64,000 nucleotides of DNA from Ptiloglossa arizonensis (taxonomy: Eukaryota > Arthropoda > Insecta > Hymenoptera > Colletidae). This document shows positions 51,601-63,812 of this stretch, piece after piece; positions within the stretch are counted from its first letter, which is position 1; the number at the start of each line of letters is the position of its first letter. The translations under genes were made by a program, and so were the position numbers. Location: NCBI RefSeq assembly GCF_051014685.1, contig NW_027478865.1, forward strand, positions 360,798 through 424,797, written 5' to 3'. The notes under the pieces are model-generated. The model ran no database searches. It was given only the letters and a program-made list of their open reading frames with translations, and was not told the origin of the DNA.

Positions 51601-54600
51601 GAGTTTCTACTTTCAGATGCAACAGGAATTTCTCGAGTTCGTCAATCCGTTCGCGAGATATGGGAGTTTGAAGTTAAGGAATGGTTGAGAAACCATCAAA
51701 ATTTTCGCAAGTCTGATACTCGAAACCAATAACTACTATGGCCTAGGGCAAAAATAGACATACCTTTGTAATCGGGCGAGTCTCTGCTTTCAGATGCAAC
51801 AGGAATTTCTCGAGTTCGACAATCCGTTAGCGAGGTATGGGAGTTTGAAATTAAGGAACGCTTGAGAAACCATCAAAATTTTCGCAAGTCTAATACTCGA
51901 AACCAATAACTACTATGGCCTAGGGCAAAAATACACATACCGTTGTAATCGGGCGAGTTTCTGCTTTCAGATGCAACAGGAGTTTCTCGAGTTCGTCAAT
52001 CCGTTCGCGAGATATGGGAGTTTGAAGTTAAGCAATGGTTGAGAAACTACCAAAATTTTCGCTGATTTGATACTCGAAACCAATAACTACAAAGGCCTAG
52101 GGGAAAAATACACATATCGTTGTAATCGGGCGAGTTTCTACTTTCAGATGCAACAGGAATTTCTCGAGTTCGTCAATCAGTTCGCGAGATATGGGAGTTT
52201 GAAGTTAAGAAACGCTTGAGCAACCATCAAAATTTTCGCAAGTCGGATTCCCGAAACCGATAACTACAAAGGCCTAGGGGAAAAATACACATACCGTTGT
52301 AATCGAGCGAGTTTCTACTTTCAGATGCAACAGGAATGTCTCGAGTTCGTCAATCCGTTCGCGAGATATGGGAGTTTGAAGTTAAGGAATGGTTGAGAAA
52401 CCATCAAAATTTTCGCTGGTCTGATACTCGAAACCAATAACTGGAATGGCCTAGGGGAAAAGTACACACACTATTGCAATCGGGCGAGTGTCTACTTTCA
52501 GATGCAACAGGAATTTCTCGAGTTCGTCAATCCGTTCGCGAGATATGGGAGTTGGAAGTTAAGGAACGTTTGAGAAACCATCAAAATTTTCGCAAGTCTG
52601 ATACTCGAAACCAATAACTACTATGGCCTAGGGCAAAAATACACATACCTTTGTAATCGGGCGAGTCTCTGCTTTCAGAGGCAACAGGAATTTCTCGAGT
52701 TCGACAATCCGTTAGCGAGGTATGGGAGTTTGAAATTAAGGAACGCTTGAGAAACCATCAAAATTTTCGCAAGTCTGATACTCGAAACCAGTAACTACTA
52801 TGGCCTAGGGCAAAAATACACATACCGTTGTAATCGGGCGAGTTTCTGCTTTCAGATGCAACAGGAATTTCTCGAGTTCGTCAATCCGTTCGCGAGATAT
52901 GGGAGTTTGAAGTTAAGGAATGGTTGAGAAACCACCAAAATTTTCGCTTATTTGATACTCGAAACCAATAACTACAAAGGCCTAGGGGAAAAATACACAT
53001 ATCGTTGTAATCGGGCGAGTTTCTACTTTCAGATGCAACAGGAATTTCTCGAGTTCGTCAATCCGTTCGCGAGATATGGGAGTTTGAAGTTAAGGAATGG
53101 TTGAGAAACCATCAAAATTTTCTCTGGTCTGATTCTCGAAACCAATAACTGGAATGGCCTAGCGGAAAAGTACACTTACCGTTGAAATCGGGCGAGTTTC
53201 TGCTTTCAGATGCAATAGGAATTTCTCGAATTCGTCAATCCGGTCGCGAGATATGGGAGTTGGAAGTTAAGGAATGGTTGAGAAACCATCAAAATTTATT
53301 CTCTGGTCTGATACTCGAAACCAGTAACTGGAATGGCCTAGGGGAAAAGTACACACACCATTGTAATCGGGCGAGATTCTACTTTCAGATGCAACAGGAA
53401 TTTCTCGAGTTCGTCAATCCGTTCGCGAGATATGGGAGTTAGAAGTTAAGGAATGGTTGAGAAACCATCAAAATTTTCGCAAGTCTGATTCCCGAAACCA
53501 ATATCTTCAAAGGCCTAGGGGAAAAATACGCATACCGTTGTAATCGGTCGAGTTTCTACTTTCAGATGCAACAGGAATTTCTCGTGTTCGTCAATCTGTT
53601 CGCGAGATATGGGAGTTTGAAGTTAAGGAACGCTTCAGCAACCATCAAAATTTTCGCAAGTCTGATTCCCGAAACCAATAACTACAAAGGCCTAGGGGAA
53701 AAATACACATACCGTTGTAATCGGGCGAGTTTCTGCTTCGAGATGGAACAGGAATTTCTAGAGTTCGTCAATCCGTTCGCGAGATATGGCAGTTTGAAGT
53801 TAAGGAATGGTTGAGAAACCACCAAAATTTTCGCTGATTTGATACTCGAAACCAATAACTACAACGGCCTAGGGGAAAAATACACATACCTTTGTAATCG
53901 GGCGAGTCTCTGCTTTCAGATGCAACAGGAATTTCTCGAGTTCGACAATCCGTTAGCGAGATATGGGAGTTAGAAGTTAAGGAATGGTTGAGAAACCATC
54001 AAAATTTTCGCAAGTCTGATTCCCGAAACCAATATCTACAAAGACCTAGGGGAAAAATACGCATACCGTTGTAATCGGTCGAGTTTCTACTTTCAGATGC
54101 AACAGGAATTTCTCGTGTTCGTCAATCTGTTCGCGAGATATGGGAGTTTGAAGTTAAGGAACGCTTGAGCAACCATCAAAATTTTAGCAAGTCTGATTCC
54201 CGAAACCAATAACTACAAAGGCCTAGGGGAAAAATACACATACCGTTGTAATCGGGCGACTTTCTACTTTCAGATGCAACAGGAATTTCTCGAGTTCGTC
54301 AATCCGTTCGCGAGATATGGGAGTTTGAAGTTAAGGAATGGTTGAGAAACCATCAAAATTTTCTCTGGTCTGATTCTCGAAACCAATAACTGGAATTGCC
54401 TAGCGGAAAAGTACACACACCATTGTAATCGGGCCATTTTCTACTTTCAGATGCAACAGGAGTTTCTCAAGTTCGTCAATCCGTTCGCGAGATATGGGAG
54501 TTTGAAGTTAAGGAATGGTTGAGAAGCCACCAAAATTTTCGCAGATTTGATACTCGAAACCAATAACTGGAATGGCCTAGGGGAAAAGTACACTTACCGT

Positions 54601-57600
54601 TGAAATCGGGCGAGTTTCTGCTTTCAGATGCAATAGGAATTTCTCGAATTCGTCAATCCGGTCGCGAGATATGGGAGTTGGAAGTTAAGGAATGGTTGAG
54701 AAACCATCAAAATTTTCGCTGGTCTGATACTCGAAACCAATAACTGGAATGGCCTAGGGGAAATGTACACACACCATTGCAATCGGGCGAGTTTCTACTT
54801 TTAGATGCAACAGGAATTTCTCGAGTTCGTCAATCCATTCGCGAGATATGGGAGTTAGAAGTTAAGGAATGGTTGAGAAAACATCAAAATTTTCGCAAGT
54901 CTGATTCCCGAAACCAATAACTACAAAGGCCTAGGGGAAAAATACACATACCGTTGTAATCGGGCCACTTTCTACTTTCAGATGCAACAGGAATTTCTCA
55001 AGTTCGTCAATCCGTTCGCGAGATATGGGAGTTTGAAGTTAAGGAATGGTTGAGTCCACCAAAATTTTCGCTGATTTGATACTCGAAACCAATAACTGGA
55101 ATGGCCTAGGGGAAAAGTACACTTACCGTTGAAATCGGGCGAGTTTCTACTTTCAGAGGCAACAGGAATTTCTCGAGTTCGTCAATCCGTTCGCGAGATA
55201 TGGGAGTTTGAAGTTAAGGAATGGTTGAGAAACAATCAAAATTTTCGCTGGTCTGATAGTCGAAACCAATAACTGGAATGGTCTAGGGGAAAAGAACACA
55301 CACCATTGCAATCGGGCGAGTTTCTGCTTTCAGATGCAATAGGAATTTCTCGAGTTCGTCAATCCATTCGCGAGATATGGGAGTTTGAAGTTAAGGAATG
55401 GTTGAGAATCCATCAAAATTTTCGCAAGTCTGATACTCGAAACCAATAACTACTATGGCTTGGGGGAAAAGTACACACACCATTGTAATCGGGCGAGAGT
55501 CTACTTTCAGATGCAAAAGGAATTTCTCGAGTTCGTCAATCCGTTCGCGAGATATGGGAGTTGCAAGTTAAGGAACGTTTGAGAAACCATCAAAATTTTC
55601 GCAAGTCTGATACTCGAAACCAATAACTACTATGGCCTAGGGCAAAAATACACATACCTTTGTAATCGGGCGAGTCTCTGCTTTCAGATGCAACAGGAAT
55701 TTCTCGAGTTCGACAATCCGTTAGCGAGGTATGGGAGTTTGAAATTAAGGAACGCTTGAGAAACCATCAAAATTTTCGCAAGTCTGATACACGAAACCAA
55801 TAACTACTATGGCCTAGGGCAAAAATACACATACCGTTGTAATCGGGCGAGTTTCTGCTTTCAGATGCAACAGGAATTTCTCGAGTTCGTCAATCCGTTC
55901 GCGAGATATGGGAGTTTGAAGTTAAGGAATGGTTGAGAAACCCTCAAAATTTTCGCTGGTCTGATACTCGAAACCAATAACTGGAATGGCCTAGGGGAAA
56001 AGTACACACCATTGTAATCGGGCGAGTTTCTACTTTCAGATGCAACAGGAATTTCTCGAGTTCGTCAATCCGTTCGCGAGATATGGGAGTTAGAAGTTAA
56101 GGAATGGTTGAGAAACCACCAAAATTTTCGCAAGTCTGATTCCCGAAACCAATAACTACAAAGGCCTAGGAGAAAAATACACATACCGTTGTAATCGTGC
56201 GAGTTTCTACTTTCAGATGCAACAGGAATTTCTCGAGTTCGTCAATCCGTTCGCGAGATATGGGAGTTCGAAGTTAAGGAATGGTTGAGAAACCATCAAA
56301 ATTTTCTCTGGTCTGATACTCGAAACCAATAACTGGAATGGCCTAGGGGAAAAGTACACACACCATTGTAATCGGGCGAGTGTCTACTTTCAGATGCAAC
56401 AGGAATTTCTCGAGTTCGTCAATCCGTACGCGAGATATGGGAGTTAGAAGTTAAGGAACGTTTGAGATACCATCAAAATTTTCGCAAGTCTGATACTCGA
56501 AACCAATAACTACTATGGCCTAGGGCAAAAACACACATACCTTTGTAATCGGGCGAGTCTCTGCTTTCAGATGCAACAGGAATTTCTCGAGTTCGACAAT
56601 CCGTTAGCGAGGTATGGGAGTTTGAAATTAAGGAACGCTTGAGAAACCATCAAAATTTTCGCAATTCTGATACTCGAAACCAATAACTACTATGGCCTAG
56701 GGCAAAAATACACATACCGTTGTAATCGGGCGAGTTTCTGCTTTCAGGTGCAACAGGAATTTCTCGAGTTCGTCAATCCGTTCGCGAGATATGGTAGTTT
56801 GAAGTTAAGGAATGGTTGAGAAACCATCAAAATTTTCGCTGGTCTGATACTCGAAACCAATAACTGGAATGGCCTAGGGGAAAAGTACACACACCATTGT
56901 AATCGGGCGAGTTTCTACTTTCAGATGCAACAGGAATTTGTCGAGTTCGTCAATCCGTTCGCGAGATATGGGAGTTAGAAGTTAAGGAATGGTTGAGAAA
57001 CCATCAAAATTTTCGCAAGTCTGATTCCCGAAACCAATAACTACAAAGGCCTAGGGGAAAAATACACATACCGTTGTAATCGTGCGTGTTTCTACTTTCA
57101 GATGCAACAGGAATTTCTCGAGTTCGTCAATCCGTTCGCGAGATATGGGAGTTCGAAGTTAAGGTATGGTTGAGAAACCATCAAAATTTTCTCTGGTCTG
57201 ATACTCGAAACCAATAACTGGAATGGCCTAGGGGAAAAGTACACACACCATTGTAATCGGGCGAGTTTCTACTTTCAGATGCAACAGGAATTTGTCGAGT
57301 TCGTCAATCCGTTCGCGAGATATGGGAGTTAGAAGTTAAGGAATGGTTGAGAAACCATCAAAATTTTCGCAAGTCTGATTCCCGAAACCAATAACTACAA
57401 AGGCCTAGGGGAAAAGTAGACACACCATTGTAATCGGGCGAGTTTCTACTTTCAGATGCAACAGGAATTTCTCGAGTTCGTCAATCCGTTCGCGAGATAT
57501 GGGAGTTTGAAGTTAAGGAATGGTTGAGAATCCATCAAAATTTTCGCTGGTCTGATAGTCGAAACCAATAACTGGAATGGCCTAGGGGAAAAGTACACAC

Positions 57601-59424
57601 CATTGTAATCGGGCGAGTTTCTCCTTTCAGATGCAACAGGAATTTCTCGAGTTCGTCAATCCGTTCGCGAGATATGGGAGTTAGAAGTTAAGGAATGGTT
57701 GAGAAACCACCAAAATTTTCGCAAGTCTGATTCCCGAAACCAATAGCTACAAAGGCCTAGGGGAAAAATACACATACCGTTGTAATCGCGCGAGTTTCTA
57801 CTTTCAGATGCAACAGGAATTTCTCGAGTTCGTCAATCCGTTCGCGAGATATGGGAGTTCGAAGTTAAGGAATGGTTGAGAAACCATCAAAATTTTCTCT
57901 GGTCTGATACTCGAAACCAATAACTGGAATGGCCTAGGGGAAAAGTACACACACCATTGTAATCGGGCGAGTGTCTACTTTCAGATGCAACAGGAATTTC
58001 TCGAGTTCGTCTATCCGTACGCGAGATATGGGAGTTAGAAGTTAAGGAACGTTTGAGAAACCATCAAAATTTTCGCAAGTCTGATACTCGAAACCAATAA
58101 CTACTATGGCCTAGGGCAAAAACACACATACCTTTGTAATCGGGCGAGTCTCTGCTTTCAGATGCAACAGGAATTTCTCGAGTTCGACAATCCGTTAGCG
58201 AGGTATGGGAGTTTGAAATTAAGGAACGCTTGAGAAACCATCAAAATTTTCGCAAGTCTGATACTCGAAACCAATAACTACTATGGCCTAGGGCAAAAAT
58301 ACACATACCGTTGTAATCGGGCGTGTTTCTGCTTTCAGATGCAACAGGAATTTCTCGAGTTCGTCAATCCGTTCGCGAGATATGGGAGTTTGAAGTTAAG
58401 GAATTGTTGAGAAACCATCAAAATTTTCGCTGGTCTGATACTCGAAACCAATAACTGGAATGGCCTAGGGGAAAAGTACACACACCATTGTAATCGGGCG
58501 AGTTTCTACTTTCAGATGCAACAGGAATTTCTCGAGTTCGTCAATCCGTTCGCGAGATATGGGAGTTAGAAGTTAAGGAATGGTTGAGAAGCCACCAAAA
58601 TTTTCGCAGATTTGATACTCGAAAACAATAACTGGAATGGCCTAGGGGAAAAGTACACTTACCGTTGAAATCGGGCGAGTTTCTGCTTTCAGATGCAATA
58701 GGAATTTCTCGAATTCGTCAATCCGGTCGCGAGATATGGGAGTTGGAAGTTAAGGAATGGTTGAGAAACCTTCAAAATTTATTCTCTGGTCTGATACTCG
58801 AAACCAATAACTGGAATGGCCTAGGGGAAAAGTACACACACCATTGTAATCGGGCGAGTTTCTACTTTCAGATGCAACAGGAATTTCTTGAGTTCGTCAA
58901 TCCGTTCGCGAGATATGGGAGTTTGAAGTTAAGGAACGCTTGAGCAACCATCAAAATTTTCGCAAGTCCGATTCCCGAAACCAATAACTACAAAGGCCTA
59001 GGGGAAAAATACACATACTGTTGTAATCGGGAGAGTTTCTACTTTCAGATGCAACAGGAATTTCTCGAGTTCGTCAATCCGTTCGCGAGATATGGGACTT
59101 TGAAGTTAAGGAATGGTTGAGAAACCATCAAAATTTTCGCTGGTATGATACTCGAAACCAATAACTACAAAGGCCTAGGGGAAAAATACACATACCGTTG
59201 TAATCGGGCGAGTTTCTACTTTCAGATGCAACAGGAATTTCTCGAGTTCGTCAATCCGTTCGCGAGATATGGGAGTTTGAAGTTAAGGAATGGTTGAGAA
59301 ACCATCAAAATTTTCGCTGGTCTGATAGTCGAAACCAATAACTGGAATGGCCTAGGGGAAATGTACACACACCATTGCAATCGGGCGAGTTTCTACTTTC
59401 AGATGCAACAGGAATTTCTCGCGT
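51601..59424 (+). repeat. Mixed segment introducing the right-hand variants
   Basis: About 44 monomers. The +2 variant 'caaaatttattctctgg' first occurs at about 53293, and the paired changes 'ctcgaattcgtc' with 'aatccggtcgcgag' first at 53228. Other short indels are 'gttgagtccacc' (-2, about 55050) and 'gtacacaccattg' (-2, about 55990 and 57595). The marker 'ccgtacgcgag' at 56426 and 58016 gives a 9-monomer spacing (1591 bp). No gene is visible. Confidence 0.8.
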
Positions 59425-61548
59425 TCGTCAATCCATTCGCGAGATATGGGAGTTAGAAGTTAAGGAATGTTTGAGAAAACATCAAAATTTTCGCAAGTCT
59501 GATTCCCGAAACCAATAACTACAAAGGCCTAGGTGAAAAATACACATACCTTTGTAATCGGGCCACTTCCTACTTTCAGATGCAACAGGAATTTCTCAAG
59601 TTCGTCAATCCGTTCGCGAGATATGGGAGTTTGAAGTTAAGGAATGGTTGAGAAACCACCAAAATTTTCGCTGATTTGATACTCGAAACCAATAACTGGA
59701 ATGGCCTAGTGGAAAAGTACACTTACCGTTGAAATCGGGCGAGATTCTGCTTTCAGATGCAACAGGAATTTCTCGAGTTCGTCAATCCGTTCGCGAGATA
59801 TGGGAGTTAGAAGTTAAGGAATGGTTGAGAAACCACCAAAATTTTCGCAAGTCTGATTCCCGAAACCAATAACTACAAAGGCCTAGGGGAAAAATACACA
59901 TACCGTTGTAATCGTGCGAGTTTCTACTTTCAGATGCAACAGGAATTTCTCGAGTTCGTCAATCCGTTCGCGAGATATGGGAGTTCGAAGTTAAGGAATG
60001 GTTGAGAAACCATTAAAATTTTCTCTGGTCTGATACTCGAAACCAATAACTGGAATGGCCTAGGAGAAAAGTACACACACCATTGTAATCGGGCGAGTGT
60101 CTACTTTCAGATGCAACAGGAATTTCTCGAGTTCGTCTATCCGTACGCGAGATATGGGAGTTAGAAGTTAAGGAACGTTTGAGAAACCATCAAAATTTTC
60201 GCAAGTCTGATACTCGAAACCAATAACTACTATGGCCTAGGGCAAAAACACACATACCTTTGTAATCGGGCGAGTCTCTGCTTTCAGATGCAACAGGAAT
60301 TTCTCGAGTTCGACAATCCGTTAGCGAGGTATGGGAGTTTGAAATTAAGGAACGCTTGAGAAACCATCAAAATTTTCGCAAGTCTGATACTCGAAACCAA
60401 TAACTACTATGGCCTAGGGCAAAAATACACATACCGTTGTAATCGGGCGAGTTTCTGCTTTCAGATGCAACAGGAATTTCTCGAGTTCGTCAATCCATTC
60501 GCGAGATATGGGAGTTAGAAGTTAAGGAATGTTTGAGAAAACATCAAAATTTTCGCATGTCTGATTCCCGAAACCAATAACTACAAAGGCCTAGGTGAAA
60601 AATACACATACCTTTGTAATCGGGCCACTTCCTACTTTCAGATGCAACAGGAATTTCTCAAGTTCGTCAATCCGTTCGCGAGATATGGGAGTTTGAAGTT
60701 AAGGAATGGTTGAGAAACCACCAAAATTTTCGCTGATTTGATACTCGAAACCAATAACTGGAATGGCCTAGTGGAAAAGTACACTTACCGTTGAAATCGG
60801 GCGAGATTCTGCTTTCAGATGCATCAGGAATTTCTCGAGTTCGTCAATCCGTTCGCGAGATATGGGAGTTAGAAGTTAAGGAATGGTTGAGAAACCACCA
60901 AAATTTTCGCAAGTCTGATTCCCGAAACCAATAACTACAAAGGCCTAGGGGAAAAATACACATACCGTTGTAATCGTGCGAGTTTCTACTTTCAGATGCA
61001 ACAGGAATTTCTCGAGTTCGTCAATCCGTTCGCGAGATATGGGAGTTCGAAGTTAAGGAATGGTTGAGAAACCATCAAAATTTTCTCTGGTCTGATACTC
61101 GAAACCAATAACTGGAATGGCCTAGGAGAAAAGTACACACACCATTGTAATCGGGCGGGTGTCTACTTTCAGATGCAACAGGAATTTCTCGAGTTCGTCT
61201 ATCCGTACGCGAGATATGGGAGTTAGAAGTTAAGGAACGTTTGAGAAACCATCAAAATTTTCGCAAGTCTGATACTCGAAACCAATAACTACTATGGCCT
61301 AGGGCAAAAACACACATACCTTTGTAATCGGGCGAGTCTCTGCTTTCAGATGCAACAGGAATTTCTCGAGTTCGACAATCCGTTAGCGAGGTATGGGAGT
61401 TTGAAATTAAGGAACGCTTGAGAAACCATCAAAATTTTCGCAAGTCTGATACTCGAAACCAATAACTACTATGGCCTAGGGCAAAAATACACATACCGTT
61501 GTAATCGGGCGAGTTTCTGCTTTCAGATGCAACAGGAATTTCTCGAGT
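59425..61548 (+). repeat. Tandem 6-monomer (1062 bp) higher-order repeat, two copies
   Basis: Units 59425-60486 and 60487-61548 have a 1062-bp period. The marker 'aggtgaaaaatac' lies at 59531 and 60593, and 'gtctatccgtacg' at 60136 and 61198. Shared private changes are 'ggaatgtttgagaaaacatc', 'gggccacttcctac' and 'ctagtggaaaagtacac'. Single differences include 'gcaacagg' against 'gcatcagg' at about 60822. Confidence 0.88.
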
Positions 61549-63812
61549 TCGTCAATCCGTTCGCGAGATATGGGAGTTTGAAGTTAAGGAATTGTTGAGA
61601 AACCATCAAAATTTTCGCTGGTCTGATACTCGAAACCAATAACTGGAATGGCCTAGGGGAAAAGTACACACACCATTGTAATCGGGCGAGTTTCTACTTT
61701 CAGATGCAACAGGAATTTCTCGAGTTCGTCAATCCGTTCGCGAGATATGGGAGTTAGAAGTTAAGGAATGGTTGAGAAGCCACCAAAATTTTCGCAGATT
61801 TGATACTCGAAAACAATAACTGGAATGGCCTAGGGGAAAAGTACACTTACCGTTGAAATCGGGCGAGTTTCTGCTTTCAGATGCAATAGGAATTTCTCGA
61901 ATTCGTCAATCCGGTCGCGAGATATGGGAGTTGGAAGTTAAGGAATGGTTGAGAAACCTTCAAAATTTATTCTCTGGTCTGATACTCGAAACCAATAACT
62001 GGAATGGCCTAGGGGAAAAGTACACACACCATTGTAATCGGGCGAGTTTCTACTTTCAGATGCAACAGGAATTTCTTGAGTTCGTCAATCCGTTCGCGAG
62101 ATATGGGAGTTTGAAGTTAAGGAACGCTTGAGCAACCATCAAAATTTTCGCAAGTCCGATTCCCGAAACCAATAACTACAAAGGCCTAGGGGAAAAATAC
62201 ACATACTGCTGTAATCGGGAGAGTTTCTACTTTCAGATGCAACAGGAATTTCTCGAGTTCGTCAATCCGTTCGCGAGATATGGGAGTTTGAAGTTAAGGA
62301 ATGGTTGAGAAACCATCAAAATTTTCGCTGGTATGATACTCGAAACCAATAACTACAAAGGCCTAGGGGAAAAATACACATACCGTTGTAATCGGGCGAG
62401 TTTCTACTTTCAGATGCAACAGGAATTTCTCGAGTTCGTCAATCCGTTCGCGAGATATGGGAGTTCGAAGTTAAGGAATGGTTGAGAAACCATCAAAATT
62501 TTCTCTGGTCTGATACTCGAAACCAATAACTGGAATGGCCTAGGGGAAAAGTACACACACCATTGTAATCGGGCGAGTGTCTACTTTCAGATGCAACAGG
62601 AATTTCTCGAGTTCGTCTATCCGTACGCGAGATATGGGAGTTAGAAGTTAAGGAACGTTTGAGAAACCATCAAAATTTTCGCAAGTCTGATACTCGAAAC
62701 CAATAACTACTATGGCCTAGGGCAAAAACACACATACCTTTGTAATCGGGCGAGTCTCTGCTTTCAGATGCAACAGGAATTTCTCGAGTTCGACAATCCG
62801 TTAGCGAGGTATGGGAGTTTGAAATTAAGGAACGCTTGAGAAACCATCAAAATTTTCGCAAGTCTGATACTCGAAACCAATAACTACTATGGCCAAGGGC
62901 AAAAATACACATACCGTTGTAATCGGGCGTGTTTCTGCTTTCAGATGCAACAGGAATTTCTCGAGTTCGTCAATCCGTTCGCGAGATATGGGAGTTTGAA
63001 GTTAAGGAATTGTTGAGAAACCATCAAAATTTTCGCTGGTCTGATACTCGAAACCAATAACTGGAATGGCCTAGGGGAAAAGTACACACACCATTGTAAT
63101 CGGGCGAGTTTCTACTTTCAGATGCAACAGGAATTTCTCGAGTTCGTCAATCCGTTCGCGAGATATGGGAGTTAGAAGTTAAGGAATGGTTGAGAAGCCA
63201 CCAAAATTTTCGCAGATTTGATACTCGAAAACAATAACTGGAATGGCCTAGGGGAAAAGTACACTTACCGTTGAAATCGGGCGAGTTTCTGCTTTCAGAT
63301 GCAATAGGAATTTCTCGAATTCGTCAATCCGGTCGCGAGATATGGGAGTTGGAAGTTAAGGAATGGTTGAGAAACCTTCAAAATTTATTCTCTGGTCTGA
63401 TACTCGAAACCAATAACTGGAATGGCCTAGGGGAAAAGTACACACACCATTGTAATCGGGCGAGTTTCTACTTTCAGATGCAACAGGAATTTCTTGAGTT
63501 CGTCAATCCGTTCGCGAGATATGGGAGTTTGAAGTTAAGGAACGCTTGAGCAACCATCAAAATTTTCGCAAGTCCGATTCCCGAAACCAATAACTACAAA
63601 GGCCTAGGGGAAAAATACACATACTGTTGTAATCGGGAGAGTTTCTACTTTCAGATGCAACAGGAATTTCTCGAGTTCGTCAATCCGTTCGCGAGATATG
63701 GGAGTTTGAAGTTAAGGAATGGTTGAGAAACCATCAAAATTTTCGCTGGTATGATACTCGAAACCAATAACTACAAAGGCCTAGGGGAAAAATACACATA
63801 CCGTTGTAATCG
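60977..63812 (+). repeat. Tandem 8-monomer (1418 bp) repeat nested in an 18-monomer repeat
   Basis: Units 60977-62394 and 62395-63812 are offset by 1418 bp (8 x 177 + 2). The +2 is the 'aaatttattctctgg' insertion carried in each unit (about 61965 and 63383). The same block occurs 3188 bp (18 monomers + 2) upstream, as at 58665 against 61853 and 63271, with identical translated frames. Only a handful of differences were seen, such as 'ggccaagggc' at 62893 and 'actgctgtaatc' at 62208. After 63812 the order reverts to that following 59.2 kb. Confidence 0.9.
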
